In this document: piece after piece, positions 9,030 through 16,889 of the stretch | Layout of the letters: the number at the start of each line of letters is the position of its first letter | Position numbering within the stretch: position 1 is the stretch's first letter | Assembly (NCBI RefSeq): GCF_000024985.1 | Contig: NC_013523.1 | Location: 186,001-250,000 of the forward strand | DNA length: 64,000 bases | Source of the DNA: Sphaerobacter thermophilus DSM 20745 | Lineage (GTDB): Bacteria > Chloroflexota > Chloroflexia > Thermomicrobiales > Thermomicrobiaceae | Direction of reading: 5' to 3' | Made by a program: the position numbers and the translations under genes | The notes under the pieces: model-generated | What the model was told of the DNA's origin: nothing | Seen by the model: the letters and a program-made list of their open reading frames with translations, nothing else | Databases searched by the model: none

Positions 9030-9512
9030 TCACCCCACCAGCGCCTGCACCGCCTGGGGCAGGAGGCTCACCAGCAGCACCACGACGACGATGGCGGCCA
9101 GGAAGAGGACCGTAATCAGCAGGAAGTGCAGCAGCGCCGAGCGGCTGGCCCGCTGCTGGGCACGCCGCGCCTGCGGCGACACCGGCTCCCGGGTCATGAA
9201 GGGGGAGGGACGGCCCGGCATGTTGCCGGTGTAGCGCTGCATCAGCGCGTCGGAGACCGCGCGCTGGCGGATGGCGGCGTCGTACTCGCGGCGCACCTCC
9301 GGCTTGCCGAGGACAGCGTAGGCGGCGTTGAGGAGTTTGGCCCGCTCCTCCGCCTTCTTCCGCTCCATCTCGGTGCGGGCCCGGTCGGGATGTGCCGAAC
9401 GCATCAGGGTGCGATAGGCACGAGTGATCTCCGCCCGCGTCGCCGTGTACGGGACGTTGAGCACCTGATAGTAGTTGATGTCGGGGTCGAACCGCACCCT
9501 GGGTCCGGCCAT
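9030..9512 (-). CDS. J-domain protein with C-terminal membrane anchor
   Basis: A 160-residue protein. Residues about 12-75 form a J domain: YYQVLNVPYTATRAEITRAYRTLMRSAHPDR with the diagnostic HPD tripeptide that stimulates DnaK ATPase activity, then ERAKLLNAAYAVL and RREYD. The glycine-rich and zinc-finger regions of DnaJ are absent. Residues about 125-152 are a strong transmembrane helix, so the J domain would recruit Hsp70 to the membrane. The role is inferred from the family; no DnaK or GrpE is nearby. Confidence 0.88.
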   Translation of the reverse strand: MAGPRVRFDPDINYYQVLNVPYTATRAEITRAYRTLMRSAHPDRARTEMERKKAEERAKLLNAAYAVLGKPEVRREYDAAIRQRAVSDALMQRYTGNMPGRPSPFMTREPVSPQARRAQQRASRSALLHFLLITVLFLAAIVVVVLLVSLLPQAVQALVG

Positions 9513-9689
9513 GCCTGCGCGGTCTCCTCACGGCGTGCACCCCACCACCGGAGCGCTGTTGTCAGATTGTATCGCGGACACCGTTCCCACGCTCCCGGGC
9601 GTGGCACTCGTTCTGCAAGGATGAGGGTGCCGGCTGCGCCGGCTCACGACGCAGTCCACCCGGCCCATCCTCAGATCGGAGATGACATC

Positions 9690-9947
9690 ATGCGTGAGCG
9701 GTTCCGCCACCCTCAGGGCGATGGAACCGATCTCGTCATCCAGGAGTTCCCGGGAACTCAGGGCTCGATCTGGGCACTGGTCAGGGACTCGCGGGGAACT
9801 ACAGGGAGCGAGACGGTCATGCTCTGCCAGGCCGCCACGGCCGACGAGGTCGTCACAGAGTGCGTACGGCTCCTGCGCGCCCAGCACGGCGGGCGTCCAG
9901 AGACATGGCGTGCCGTCGTGGCCGAGTCGCTGGAGCCATCCTTCTGA
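9690..9947 (+). CDS. small uncharacterised protein (85 aa)
   Basis: I do not recognise a family. The ATG at 9690 has a GGAG site upstream. The product is soluble, of mixed composition, without signal peptide or membrane segment; it starts MRERFRHPQGDGTDLVIQEFPG and ends AVVAESLEPSF. Codon usage matches neighbouring genes. It begins a plus-strand run of three small genes (also 10023 and 10264) between minus-strand neighbours. The reading frame stays open further upstream (to 8964), but that part is antisense to the J-domain gene and is not credible coding sequence. Confidence 0.6.
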   Translation: MRERFRHPQGDGTDLVIQEFPGTQGSIWALVRDSRGTTGSETVMLCQAATADEVVTECVRLLRAQHGGRPETWRAVVAESLEPSF

Positions 9948-10022
9948 GCCGAGTCCGCCGCAGCGACCCGCGGGCATGCCGCCGCGATCCGCAGGTGGTA
10001 TGGGGACGACGGAGGGTTGCTC

Positions 10023-10205
10023 ATGCGCGCACGGGTGCCCTGGACGACACGGCTCGCCGACCTCTGGTGGCGGCTCACCGGCCGCCCTGCGCCCTGGACC
10101 TGGTGGGAGCGCCGCCGCGCCGTCCGCGCCGCGGAGGAGCTCCTCCGCGTCACCGACGCGCGCCCGGCCGGCCCATTTGCCGCGGGGACGGACGACGAGC
10201 GATAA
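10023..10205 (+). CDS. small uncharacterised basic, Trp-rich protein (60 aa)
   Basis: The ATG at 10023 has GGAGG 8 bases upstream. The product is short, basic and unusually rich in tryptophan: six Trp within residues 7-28, in TTRLADLWWRL and PWTWWERRR. No family is recognised. The tryptophan and arginine pattern would suit a membrane-surface helix, but this is inference. It lies 58 bases before the membrane protein at 10264 and could be cotranscribed with it. Confidence 0.5.
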   Translation: MRARVPWTTRLADLWWRLTGRPAPWTWWERRRAVRAAEELLRVTDARPAGPFAAGTDDER

Positions 10206-10263
10206 GCCGTCGGCCACTCCGCCGGCTGCTACAATAAGAGCCAGGCCGGGAGGCGAGACGACG

Positions 10264-10932
10264 ATGCAGAACCGACCCAAGCCGCGCATCCATTCCCCGG
10301 CGCGCCCTCGTGCGGTGCCCGCGCTCGGCGCGGGTCTGTTTGCTGCCGTCGCGCTCCTGGCCGCGGGGATTGCCGCCCTTCTCGATCTGGCCCCGATCGT
10401 CCCCCTGACCCTCACCCTGGTCGCAGCCGTCGGCACTATCACCATCGCCCGCGCGGCGGGGCAGGCGGAAGCGCTTCCGTCGTTGGACCGTGAGACACGC
10501 CGGCACAGCCGGCCCGCCGAGTGGCAGGCGCTGCTCGATATCGAGCGCGCGCAGACCGCGCCGGAGCGACGTCTCCGCCTGGCACGGGAGTTCCGCCGCA
10601 TCGCCGCCGAGGCCCTGGCCGCCCCCGTCACCGACCGCCGGCGCTGGCCACGCCCGGGGCGACTCGCCGCGCTCTGCCGGCAAGCAAAGCTGCTCCGTGC
10701 CAGCGCCACCGACCGATCGGTGGGCTTCCTCCCCGAAACACTCCCGGACGACCGCCTCTCGGCCGAAGTGCTGGCCGAGGCGATCCATACCCTCACCGGC
10801 TACCTCGCGCTCCTGGCCGCCGTGCGCCGCGCGCCGGGTTGGGATCTGGAGGTCCAGCGCGTCGTCGTCCGCGAGCGCACGCGCCTCGAAGTCGCCTTAG
10901 AGCGCGTCAACAACGTCCTGCGGGACGGATAG
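10264..10932 (+). CDS. uncharacterised membrane protein (222 aa)
   Basis: No named family was recognised. Residues about 20-60 form two closely spaced transmembrane helices (GAGLFAAVALLAAGIAALLDL and VPLTLTLVAAVGTITIA). The remaining 160 residues are predicted cytoplasmic, alpha-helical and rich in Arg and Ala (for example PERRLRLAREFRRIAAEAL), with coiled-coil-like stretches near the end. A GGGAGG site precedes the ATG. The gene is last in a run of three small plus-strand genes and is followed directly by a heptamer-repeat hairpin. Confidence 0.65.
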   Translation: MQNRPKPRIHSPARPRAVPALGAGLFAAVALLAAGIAALLDLAPIVPLTLTLVAAVGTITIARAAGQAEALPSLDRETRRHSRPAEWQALLDIERAQTAPERRLRLAREFRRIAAEALAAPVTDRRRWPRPGRLAALCRQAKLLRASATDRSVGFLPETLPDDRLSAEVLAEAIHTLTGYLALLAAVRRAPGWDLEVQRVVVRERTRLEVALERVNNVLRDG

Positions 10933-11048
10933 TACGTATTGCGTGTTCCGTGTTGCGTGTTCCGTGGTACGTAGTGCGGGCCCGCCACACACAGTACGGG
11001 TTACAGACTGCTCAATACGCAACACGAAACACGAAACACGCGAAACTC
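10933..11048. repeat. heptanucleotide-repeat inverted element (A)
   Basis: Left arm (about 10935-10972) is a degenerate tandem of TGCGTGT/TCCGTGT units. Right arm (about 11010-11040) is its inverse, with AACACGA units at a 7-base period. The element fills the gap between convergent genes. It is related in design to the elements at 62578 and, with a different heptamer, at 31205, 31960, 56553 and 58434. Confidence 0.7.
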
Positions 11049-11049
11049 C

Positions 11050-11820
11050 TCACATCGCCCGGCGGTACAGCCGGAACGCCTGGGTCGCAAAGAGCACGCA
11101 GGCGATCGTGAAGGCGGTCAGCAGCAGGCCGTAGCTCGCCACCGCGCCCCAGTCTGCGGCCTCCATGGCGTTGCGCGCGCCCTGCACCGCCCAGTTGACC
11201 GGGTTGGCCCGGGCGATGGCGCGGATCCAGCCCGGCATCAGCGCCGTGGCGATGAAGGCGGACGACAGGAAGACGAGCGGGGTGGCGAAGAAGTTCACTA
11301 CCGCGATCAGCGTTTCCTCACGCCGGGTGATCAGGGCCAGCCCGTTCGACAATGCCGAGATCCCGGCCGCCAGTAGGGCTGACACCCCGAGCACCGAGAC
11401 GGCGCCGAGGATGCCGCCCGGCACCCGCGCGCCCATCACCAGCCCGACCACCAGGATGATGGCCGCCTGCACCGCCACCGTCAGCGCGGTGTGGAGCACG
11501 CGCGAGGCGATCAACGCCGCGCGGCTCACCGGGGTCACGAGCATCCGGTCCATCACGCCGTCGGTCAGGTCCTGGAGCGTCCCCATTCCGCCCCAGGCCG
11601 CGCTAAACAACGCCAGCATGACGACGACTCCGGGCGTCAGGAACTGGATGTAGGAGCCGCTCCCGAAGCCCGGCAGCTCGACGATCCGCCGGAAGAGCTG
11701 TCCGTAGAGCACCAGCCAGATCAGCGGCGACACCAGCGACATGAAGACCCAGATCGGGATGCGCACCGTCGCGAGCGTGTGCCGCTTCAACAGGTACAGT
11801 GTGTCCATCACGAAGCCCAT
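11050..11820 (-). CDS. ABC-2 type exporter permease (DrrB-like)
   Basis: A 256-residue membrane subunit of an ABC exporter, with six predicted transmembrane helices (for example VVMLALFSAAWGGMGTLQDL, AAIILVVGLVMGA, LIAVVNFFATPLVFLSSAFIATALMP). The helix arrangement and the motif FFATPLVFLSSAF near residue 165 are typical of the ABC-2/DrrB family that exports drugs, lipids or polysaccharides. Its ATG overlaps the stop of the upstream ATPase gene by one base (TGATG), so the two form a coupled pair. Substrate unknown. Confidence 0.88.
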   Translation of the reverse strand: MGFVMDTLYLLKRHTLATVRIPIWVFMSLVSPLIWLVLYGQLFRRIVELPGFGSGSYIQFLTPGVVVMLALFSAAWGGMGTLQDLTDGVMDRMLVTPVSRAALIASRVLHTALTVAVQAAIILVVGLVMGARVPGGILGAVSVLGVSALLAAGISALSNGLALITRREETLIAVVNFFATPLVFLSSAFIATALMPGWIRAIARANPVNWAVQGARNAMEAADWGAVASYGLLLTAFTIACVLFATQAFRLYRRAM

Positions 11821-12803
11821 CAGCGCCGCTCCTCCCCCTGCCCGACCATCTCCGGGGCCAGGTTGTCCGAGATCATCCGGTGACCGGTATGGTGGAGATA
11901 CACGTCGTCCAATGAGGGGCGGTGCAGCGCCACCGACTGGACGGTGATCCCTGCCCGCTCCAGCACCGTGACCAACTGCGGGATGGCCGTGGCCCCGTGC
12001 AGCACGCGAGCAACCACCTCCCGGCCATTGGGCACGACGTCGAGCACACCGTCGAGCGGCGCCAAGACCGCGGCCGCCTCCGCAGTCCGCTGCTCCACTT
12101 CCAGCGTCACGCGGTCGCCGCGGATCGCGGCCTTCAGTTCAGCCGGGGTCCCCTCGGCGACCACCCGTCCGCGGTCGACGATCGCGAGCCGGTCGCACAG
12201 GCGGTCAGCTTCGTCCAGGTAGTGGGTGGTCAAAAGCACCGCCAGGCGGCGCTCGTGCTTCAGCCGGAGCAGGTCTTCCCACAGCGCCGCGCGCGTCTCG
12301 GGGTCGAGTCCCGTGGTCGGCTCGTCGAGGAAGAGCACCTCCGGCTCATGCACCAGCCCGAGCGCGATGTCGAGCCGGCGCTTCATCCCGCCAGAGTAGG
12401 TCCGGACCATCCGGTCGGCTGCGTCGGCCAGTCCCACCCACTCCAGAACGTGGTCGACCCGTTTGCGGATCTCACTGCGTGGGACGCGGTGCAGTTGGGC
12501 CTGGAGCGTGAGGTTCTCCCGCCCGGTGGCGTGCTTGTCGACGCCCGAGGCCTGCGCCATATATCCGAGCGCCCGACGGACCCCCGCCGGGTCTCGCAGG
12601 ATGTCGTGCCCGGCCACGCTGCCGGTGCCGCCATCCGGCTTGGTCAGGGTGGCCAGCATGCGCACCGTCGTCGTCTTGCCCGCGCCGTTCGGCCCGAGCA
12701 GACCGAAGATCTCCCCTGGTTCCACCCGGAACGAGACATCCTCGACCGCGCGGACGCCCTTGGGATAGGTCTTGCTCAGGTGCTCCGCCACGATTGCGTC
12801 CAC
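11820..12803 (-). CDS. ABC exporter ATP-binding subunit (DrrA-like)
   Basis: A 327-residue ATPase that powers the adjoining permease. Visible motifs: Walker A GPNGAGKTT (about residues 38-46), signature YSGGMKRRLDIA, Walker B VLFLDEPTTGLD, and the switch His in TTHYLDEA. The C-terminal 100 residues form the DrrA-type extension. The start is GTG with a GAAGG site upstream. A candidate promoter lies at 12924-12952 on the same strand. Confidence 0.92.
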   Translation of the reverse strand: MDAIVAEHLSKTYPKGVRAVEDVSFRVEPGEIFGLLGPNGAGKTTTVRMLATLTKPDGGTGSVAGHDILRDPAGVRRALGYMAQASGVDKHATGRENLTLQAQLHRVPRSEIRKRVDHVLEWVGLADAADRMVRTYSGGMKRRLDIALGLVHEPEVLFLDEPTTGLDPETRAALWEDLLRLKHERRLAVLLTTHYLDEADRLCDRLAIVDRGRVVAEGTPAELKAAIRGDRVTLEVEQRTAEAAAVLAPLDGVLDVVPNGREVVARVLHGATAIPQLVTVLERAGITVQSVALHRPSLDDVYLHHTGHRMISDNLAPEMVGQGEERR

Positions 12804-12923
12804 GGTATCGTCCCTTCATCTTCCGGCCCTGCCGCGGATCACCACCACGCAATCGGCTCGCGCGCCACGGTCCTTCCACGCCGGAAAAGACGAATTCTAC
12901 CACAAGCTGCCCATCCGCTGCCC

Positions 12924-12952
12924 AGCGTAGCGGCATTTTGTGCCGTTGTCAA
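12924..12952 (-). promoter_or_regulatory. candidate promoter of the DrrAB-like operon
   Basis: On the minus strand TTGACA (12952-12947) is followed after 17 bases by TACGCT (12929-12924). The -35 hexamer is perfect; the -10 matches at three of six positions. The region is the most AT-rich part of this neighbourhood. Confidence 0.45.
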
Positions 12953-13063
12953 GTTATTAATTCAGATTTTTCCGGAATAGCCCAAGACCGGCGCGGCCGG
13001 TGGTGGCCACCGGATTGCAGAAGGGCCGCAGCGGCCTGCGTCGAAACTGGAAGGGGTGCGCTC

Positions 13064-13528
13064 ATGAGTCCGTCTCTCGTCCAGCGGTCGGCAACCCTGG
13101 CGCCGATCCCGCTGCGGATCATCCTCGGGATCATCATGGTGGCCCACGGGCACCAGAAGGTGTTCGAACAACCGAAGGATCAGCTCCCTGGAGCGTTGGA
13201 ATCGATGGGCGTCCCCGCGCCGGAGCGGGTTGCCCGCTTCGTCAGCGGCCTGGAGTTCTTCGGCGGGCTCGCCCTCCTCGCCGGGCTCTTCACACGCCCG
13301 ATCGCCCTCCTCTTCGCCGGGCAGTTCCTCTTCATCGTCTTCAGGATGAAGTGGACCAAGGGGCTGGTGCCGGGCTACGAGTACGACCTGGCGCTCCTGG
13401 CTGGGTTCCTCAGCCTGGCGCTGATGGGCGGCGGCTCCGGCTCCCTCGACGAGCTGCTGTTTGAGCAACGGCAGGAACGGAAGGCGGCCCGGGGTTGGCG
13501 CCTGACCATCGCCCGCAGGGGACAGTGA
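13064..13528 (+). CDS. DoxX family membrane protein
   Basis: A 154-residue DoxX/TQO-small-subunit type membrane protein. The start ATG has GGAAGGGG upstream. Four hydrophobic helices are visible: PLRIILGIIMVAHGHQKV with the conserved helix-end His/Gln, FFGGLALLAGLFTRPIALLFA, AGQFLFIVFRMKW and YDLALLAGFLSLALMGGG. The last matches the family's ending with GSGSLDELL. DoxX-like proteins are linked to quinone or redox reactions, but the exact reaction of most is not known. It is convergent with the hydrolase gene, with only 10 bases between them. Confidence 0.85.
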   Translation: MSPSLVQRSATLAPIPLRIILGIIMVAHGHQKVFEQPKDQLPGALESMGVPAPERVARFVSGLEFFGGLALLAGLFTRPIALLFAGQFLFIVFRMKWTKGLVPGYEYDLALLAGFLSLALMGGGSGSLDELLFEQRQERKAARGWRLTIARRGQ

Positions 13529-13538
13529 GCCGGTCGCC

Positions 13539-14294
13539 TCAGCCCCGCCGCGCGAGGAAGTCGAGCACGATGTCGCTGAACCACGCCGGACGGTCGGCCT
13601 GCGGGAAGTGCCCGGTGTTCGGGAGGATGCACAGCTCCGCGTCGGGCAGCAGCCTGTAGAGTTCGACGGGGATCGCCACGGGGAAGTACCGGTCCCGGTC
13701 GCCATGCACGATCAGCGTCGGCACCCGGATTTCGCTGATCTCCGACGGCTCCGGGAAGTCCTCCTCGTGCGCATGGTCACTCAGCGCGATCCAGGCTTCG
13801 GCCACCAGGCGCCAGTGCTCGGGTCCCATCGCGGTGTGCATTGCACGGGCACGCTCGATCGAGGGGGTGACCGATTCGGGCGTCATCGTGCGCCACCAGC
13901 GGCGTAGCTCGTCGTCGTAGCGGAGAGTGCCGCCCGCGAGGACGAGGGCCTGGGGGAGGTCCGGCGCATCGAGTGCCAGGCTGAGCAGCAACATCGCCCC
14001 GGTGCTGATCCCAGCGAAGGCCGCTCGGTCGATCCCCAGCGCGCCGCAGAGCCCGACTACATCCCGGGCAAACTGCCGGTGGTTCATCGCCGCCAGACCG
14101 CCGGGGTTGCCGGTGCGCCCGTGCCCGCGGAGATCCGGCACGATCAGCCGGTAGCGCGCGCCGAAGGTGTCGATCTGCCGGCGCCACTGTTCACCGGTCG
14201 CCATGAAGGCGTGCAGCAGCACGAGCGGCGGGCCGTCGGGCCGCCCGTGCTCGGCGTAGTACATCCGCAGCCCGTCGAGATCCACGTACGGCAT
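13539..14294 (-). CDS. alpha/beta-fold hydrolase
   Basis: A 251-residue alpha/beta hydrolase of the RutD/haloperoxidase-like group. Catalytic elements: oxyanion HAFMATG after VLLHAF, the nucleophile elbow GISTG (Ser in the centre), the acid in VHGDRDRYFP and the final His in NTGHFPQADRP. The PDLRGHGRTGNP strand is typical. The start is the ATG at 14294, preceded by GGAAGGAGC; the frame is open upstream for 28 more codons without better signals. The substrate (ester, lactone, amide or other) is not determinable. Confidence 0.88.
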   Translation of the reverse strand: MPYVDLDGLRMYYAEHGRPDGPPLVLLHAFMATGEQWRRQIDTFGARYRLIVPDLRGHGRTGNPGGLAAMNHRQFARDVVGLCGALGIDRAAFAGISTGAMLLLSLALDAPDLPQALVLAGGTLRYDDELRRWWRTMTPESVTPSIERARAMHTAMGPEHWRLVAEAWIALSDHAHEEDFPEPSEISEIRVPTLIVHGDRDRYFPVAIPVELYRLLPDAELCILPNTGHFPQADRPAWFSDIVLDFLARRG

Positions 14295-14386
14295 CGCCCT
14301 GCTCCTTCCCGGCCGCATCCTATCACCCACCCCGCCATCGGCATGCCCGGCACGCGCGTTGCGGTCCGGGTAGGGCAAGGAGCAAC

Positions 14387-16363
14387 ATGGACATCCGCCG
14401 CATCTACGCTACCATCGAGCGCGACCTGGTCGGGCGCCGGACAGAGGCGCAGTTGATCCTCGCCGCCCTCGGGACAGGGCGCGATGTCCTCCTCGAAGGC
14501 CCGCCCGGCACGACCAAGTCGACCCTGCTACGCGCCATCTGCGCGGCCGCGGAGGTCCCCTTCTACTTCGTCGAGGGACATGCCGACCTCACTCCGGCCA
14601 AGATCCTGGGCCACCACAGCCCGGTCCGCGTGCTCCAGGAGGGCTACACCCCGGAGGGCTTCATCTACGGCCCCCTACCCCTCGCTATGCGCGACGGCGG
14701 CATCTTCTACATCGAGGAGTTCAACCGGGTGCCGGAGGACACGCTCAACACGCTGCTGACTGCCATGGCCGAGCGCGAGTTGAGCATCCCCCGCCTGGGC
14801 GTCGTGCGCGCCGCGCCCGCGTTCCGCCTCGTCGCCGCCATGAACCCCTTCGACAACATCGGGACGAACCGCCTGTCGGGCGCGGTGGCCGACCGCCTCT
14901 GCCGGGTCCACCTTGACTACCAATCGGCCGAGGAGGAGCGGGAGATCGTCGCCCGCCGCACCGGCACACCCGGCGGCTGGCTGGTCGATGTCGCGGTCGA
15001 GGTCGTCCAGCGCACGCGCCGGCACCCCGATCTGCGCATGGGGGCGTCGGTCCGCGGCGCGATCGACTTCGTGCTGGTGGCGGGGCAGCTCGCCGGGCTC
15101 CGCGGCGTGCGGATCAGCCCCGCGCCGGACGATGTCACCTCCCGCCAGCTCCTCGTCGCCGCCGCGCGCACCGCGCTGGCGATCAAGGTCGCGGTGCGCG
15201 AGTCGTCCCGTCGGAGTGCCGACAGCATCGTCGAAGAGATCGTGCTTGCGGTCCTGGACGGCCAGCCGGAGGCGCCCCGATATCCCGACCCAGGCGGGCC
15301 CGGCCGCCGCCCCGCAGACCACGAGTCTTCCATCCGCCCGGGTGCCGGGCGCGGCAGCGGCACCGGCCGAGCCACCAGCCGGCCGCCGGACCACCCCGTC
15401 GCCCCGAGCCACGTCAACACCACCGGCAGCGGGCGCGTCTACCTCGGCGACGAGGCCCTGGACGCCGCAGCCCGGCGATCCGCCAGCCAGCGGGCCGTTC
15501 GCGCTTTCGCCGAGCGCCACCCGCACGTCACCCGCGCGCTCCGCCGCTTGCCCGGGGTGCGGACCGCGCTCGAGACCTCCCTCGCCGACGGCCCGCCGCT
15601 GCCGCGCGAGATCCTGGGCGAGGTCCACCACCTCGCCGGTCACGCCGACCACCGCGCACTGGTCGACCGCATCGCCCGCGACGTGCTCGTGCGCATGGCC
15701 CAGCGCGACCTGGACCAACACCCCGGCCCCGGACGCCTCACCAGCACTCCCTACCGGGGCGAGGCGGCCGAGCTGGATCTCGACCGCTCGCTGGAGCGGG
15801 TGCTCGAACAGCCGGAGGTGACCGACGAGGACCTGGTGGTGATCGAGCGCCGACCGCGAAAGCGTGCCTACGCACTGATGCTCGACGTCTCCGGCTCGAT
15901 GCAAGGCGCCGCCATCTACGAGGCCGCGCTGGCGTTGGCCGCCGTCGCCGTTCGGGTCGATCCGGACCCCTTCGCCGTCATCGCCTTCTGGCGCGACGCG
16001 GCAGTACTCAAACGGCTGGACGAGCCGGTCGACCTCGACCACCTGATCGACCGGGTACTGTCCCTTCCCGGGCGTGGGCTTACCAACCTGGCGCTCGGCC
16101 TGCGCGTCGGCCTGGACGAACTGTCCCGCGCCAGCACACAGGAGCGCGTCGGCCTCCTCTTCAGCGACGGTCTCCGCACGGCCGGACCGCCGCCGGACGC
16201 CTACGCCGCCGCCTTCCCGACCCTCCACGTGATCTCAACCGGCCGCTCCGAGCAATCCGCCACCGCCTGCCGCGAGCTGGCCGCGCTCGGCGACGGCCGC
16301 TACGCCGCCATCACCGGCCTCGCCAGCATCCCCACCGCCATCAGCGCGTGTCTGTATGGATAG
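14387..16363 (+). CDS. MoxR-type AAA+ ATPase fused to a VWA domain
   Basis: A 658-residue single-chain version of the usually separate MoxR and VWA proteins, which act together as chaperones that insert metal or activate partner enzymes. Residues 1-290 form the AAA+ module: Walker A GPPGTTKS (38-45), Walker B GGIFYIEEFNR (104-114) and the sensor region AAMNPFDNIGTNRLSGAVADR. A Pro/Gly/Arg-rich linker follows at about 300-350, then a helical segment. The VWA domain begins near residue 490, with MIDAS DVSGS (500-504) and the downstream Thr in GRGLTNLALGL. The order resembles magnesium-chelatase subunit D. No obvious client enzyme is adjacent. Confidence 0.9.
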   Translation: MDIRRIYATIERDLVGRRTEAQLILAALGTGRDVLLEGPPGTTKSTLLRAICAAAEVPFYFVEGHADLTPAKILGHHSPVRVLQEGYTPEGFIYGPLPLAMRDGGIFYIEEFNRVPEDTLNTLLTAMAERELSIPRLGVVRAAPAFRLVAAMNPFDNIGTNRLSGAVADRLCRVHLDYQSAEEEREIVARRTGTPGGWLVDVAVEVVQRTRRHPDLRMGASVRGAIDFVLVAGQLAGLRGVRISPAPDDVTSRQLLVAAARTALAIKVAVRESSRRSADSIVEEIVLAVLDGQPEAPRYPDPGGPGRRPADHESSIRPGAGRGSGTGRATSRPPDHPVAPSHVNTTGSGRVYLGDEALDAAARRSASQRAVRAFAERHPHVTRALRRLPGVRTALETSLADGPPLPREILGEVHHLAGHADHRALVDRIARDVLVRMAQRDLDQHPGPGRLTSTPYRGEAAELDLDRSLERVLEQPEVTDEDLVVIERRPRKRAYALMLDVSGSMQGAAIYEAALALAAVAVRVDPDPFAVIAFWRDAAVLKRLDEPVDLDHLIDRVLSLPGRGLTNLALGLRVGLDELSRASTQERVGLLFSDGLRTAGPPPDAYAAAFPTLHVISTGRSEQSATACRELAALGDGRYAAITGLASIPTAISACLYG

Positions 16364-16503
16364 GTGCAGGCGTGATGTAATCGGGCGAATTGGTCCAGTC
16401 CACGCCGCTGGTTTCGGGCCAGGGCTCACGGAGTCGGATGGAGACGATGGGTCAACGGCGGTGGTGCGTGCCCGGGGGTTTACCCCTTCTCTCCCGGACA
16501 GTT

Positions 16504-16889
16504 TCAGTAGCGCCAGCGACAGGTCCACTGCTGGTGGTGGTACCGAAAGGGGAGGGGCGGCAGCCGCTGGTGGTCCAGCAGCCAGGTCATCCAGCGTCGG
16601 CCCAGGCGCACCAGGCTGCAATCCCGCCGGTCGGTGCGGTCGAGGCGCCGCCGCTCCCCCCGTCGCACTACCTGCTGCCCGCGCAGATGGCTCCACCACA
16701 GGGCCAGGAACAGCGCCAGCGGCAGGCGGTTGAGTCGGTTGCGCGCGGTCCGCGTGCTCGCCTCGAGATTCCAGCCGCGAGTCGTGCCGTCCTGGGAGAC
16801 GGCCTCGACCTGCTGCCGACGCCGATACTCCCGCACGCGCGGGGCCCGTCGGGCGGTCAGACACCACCCACCCAGGCACGGACCACGCA
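16504..16889 (-). pseudogene. C-terminal remnant of a DDE (IS4-like) transposase
   Basis: The minus-strand frame reads VREYRRRQQVEAVSQDG, then RGWNLEAS and LNRLPLALFLALWW, then RRDCSLVRLGRRWM. These resemble the region around and after the last catalytic Glu of IS4-type transposases (YRRR-x-IE-E-x-F-x-D-x-KS, GW-x-LEAS). Only about 125 codons remain: the N-terminal two thirds, with the first catalytic Asp residues, are missing where the kinase gene at 16890 begins. The block also diverges at the usual EETFRD-K motif. The rest of the gap (16364-16503) holds a half copy of the GCCCGGGGGTTT palindrome. It looks like a decayed insertion sequence. Confidence 0.6.

Noticed and set aside
10933-11048. 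CRISPR array
   Set aside because: Repeat units are only 7 bases, degenerate, arranged as inverted arms and without spacers; no cas genes in the window.
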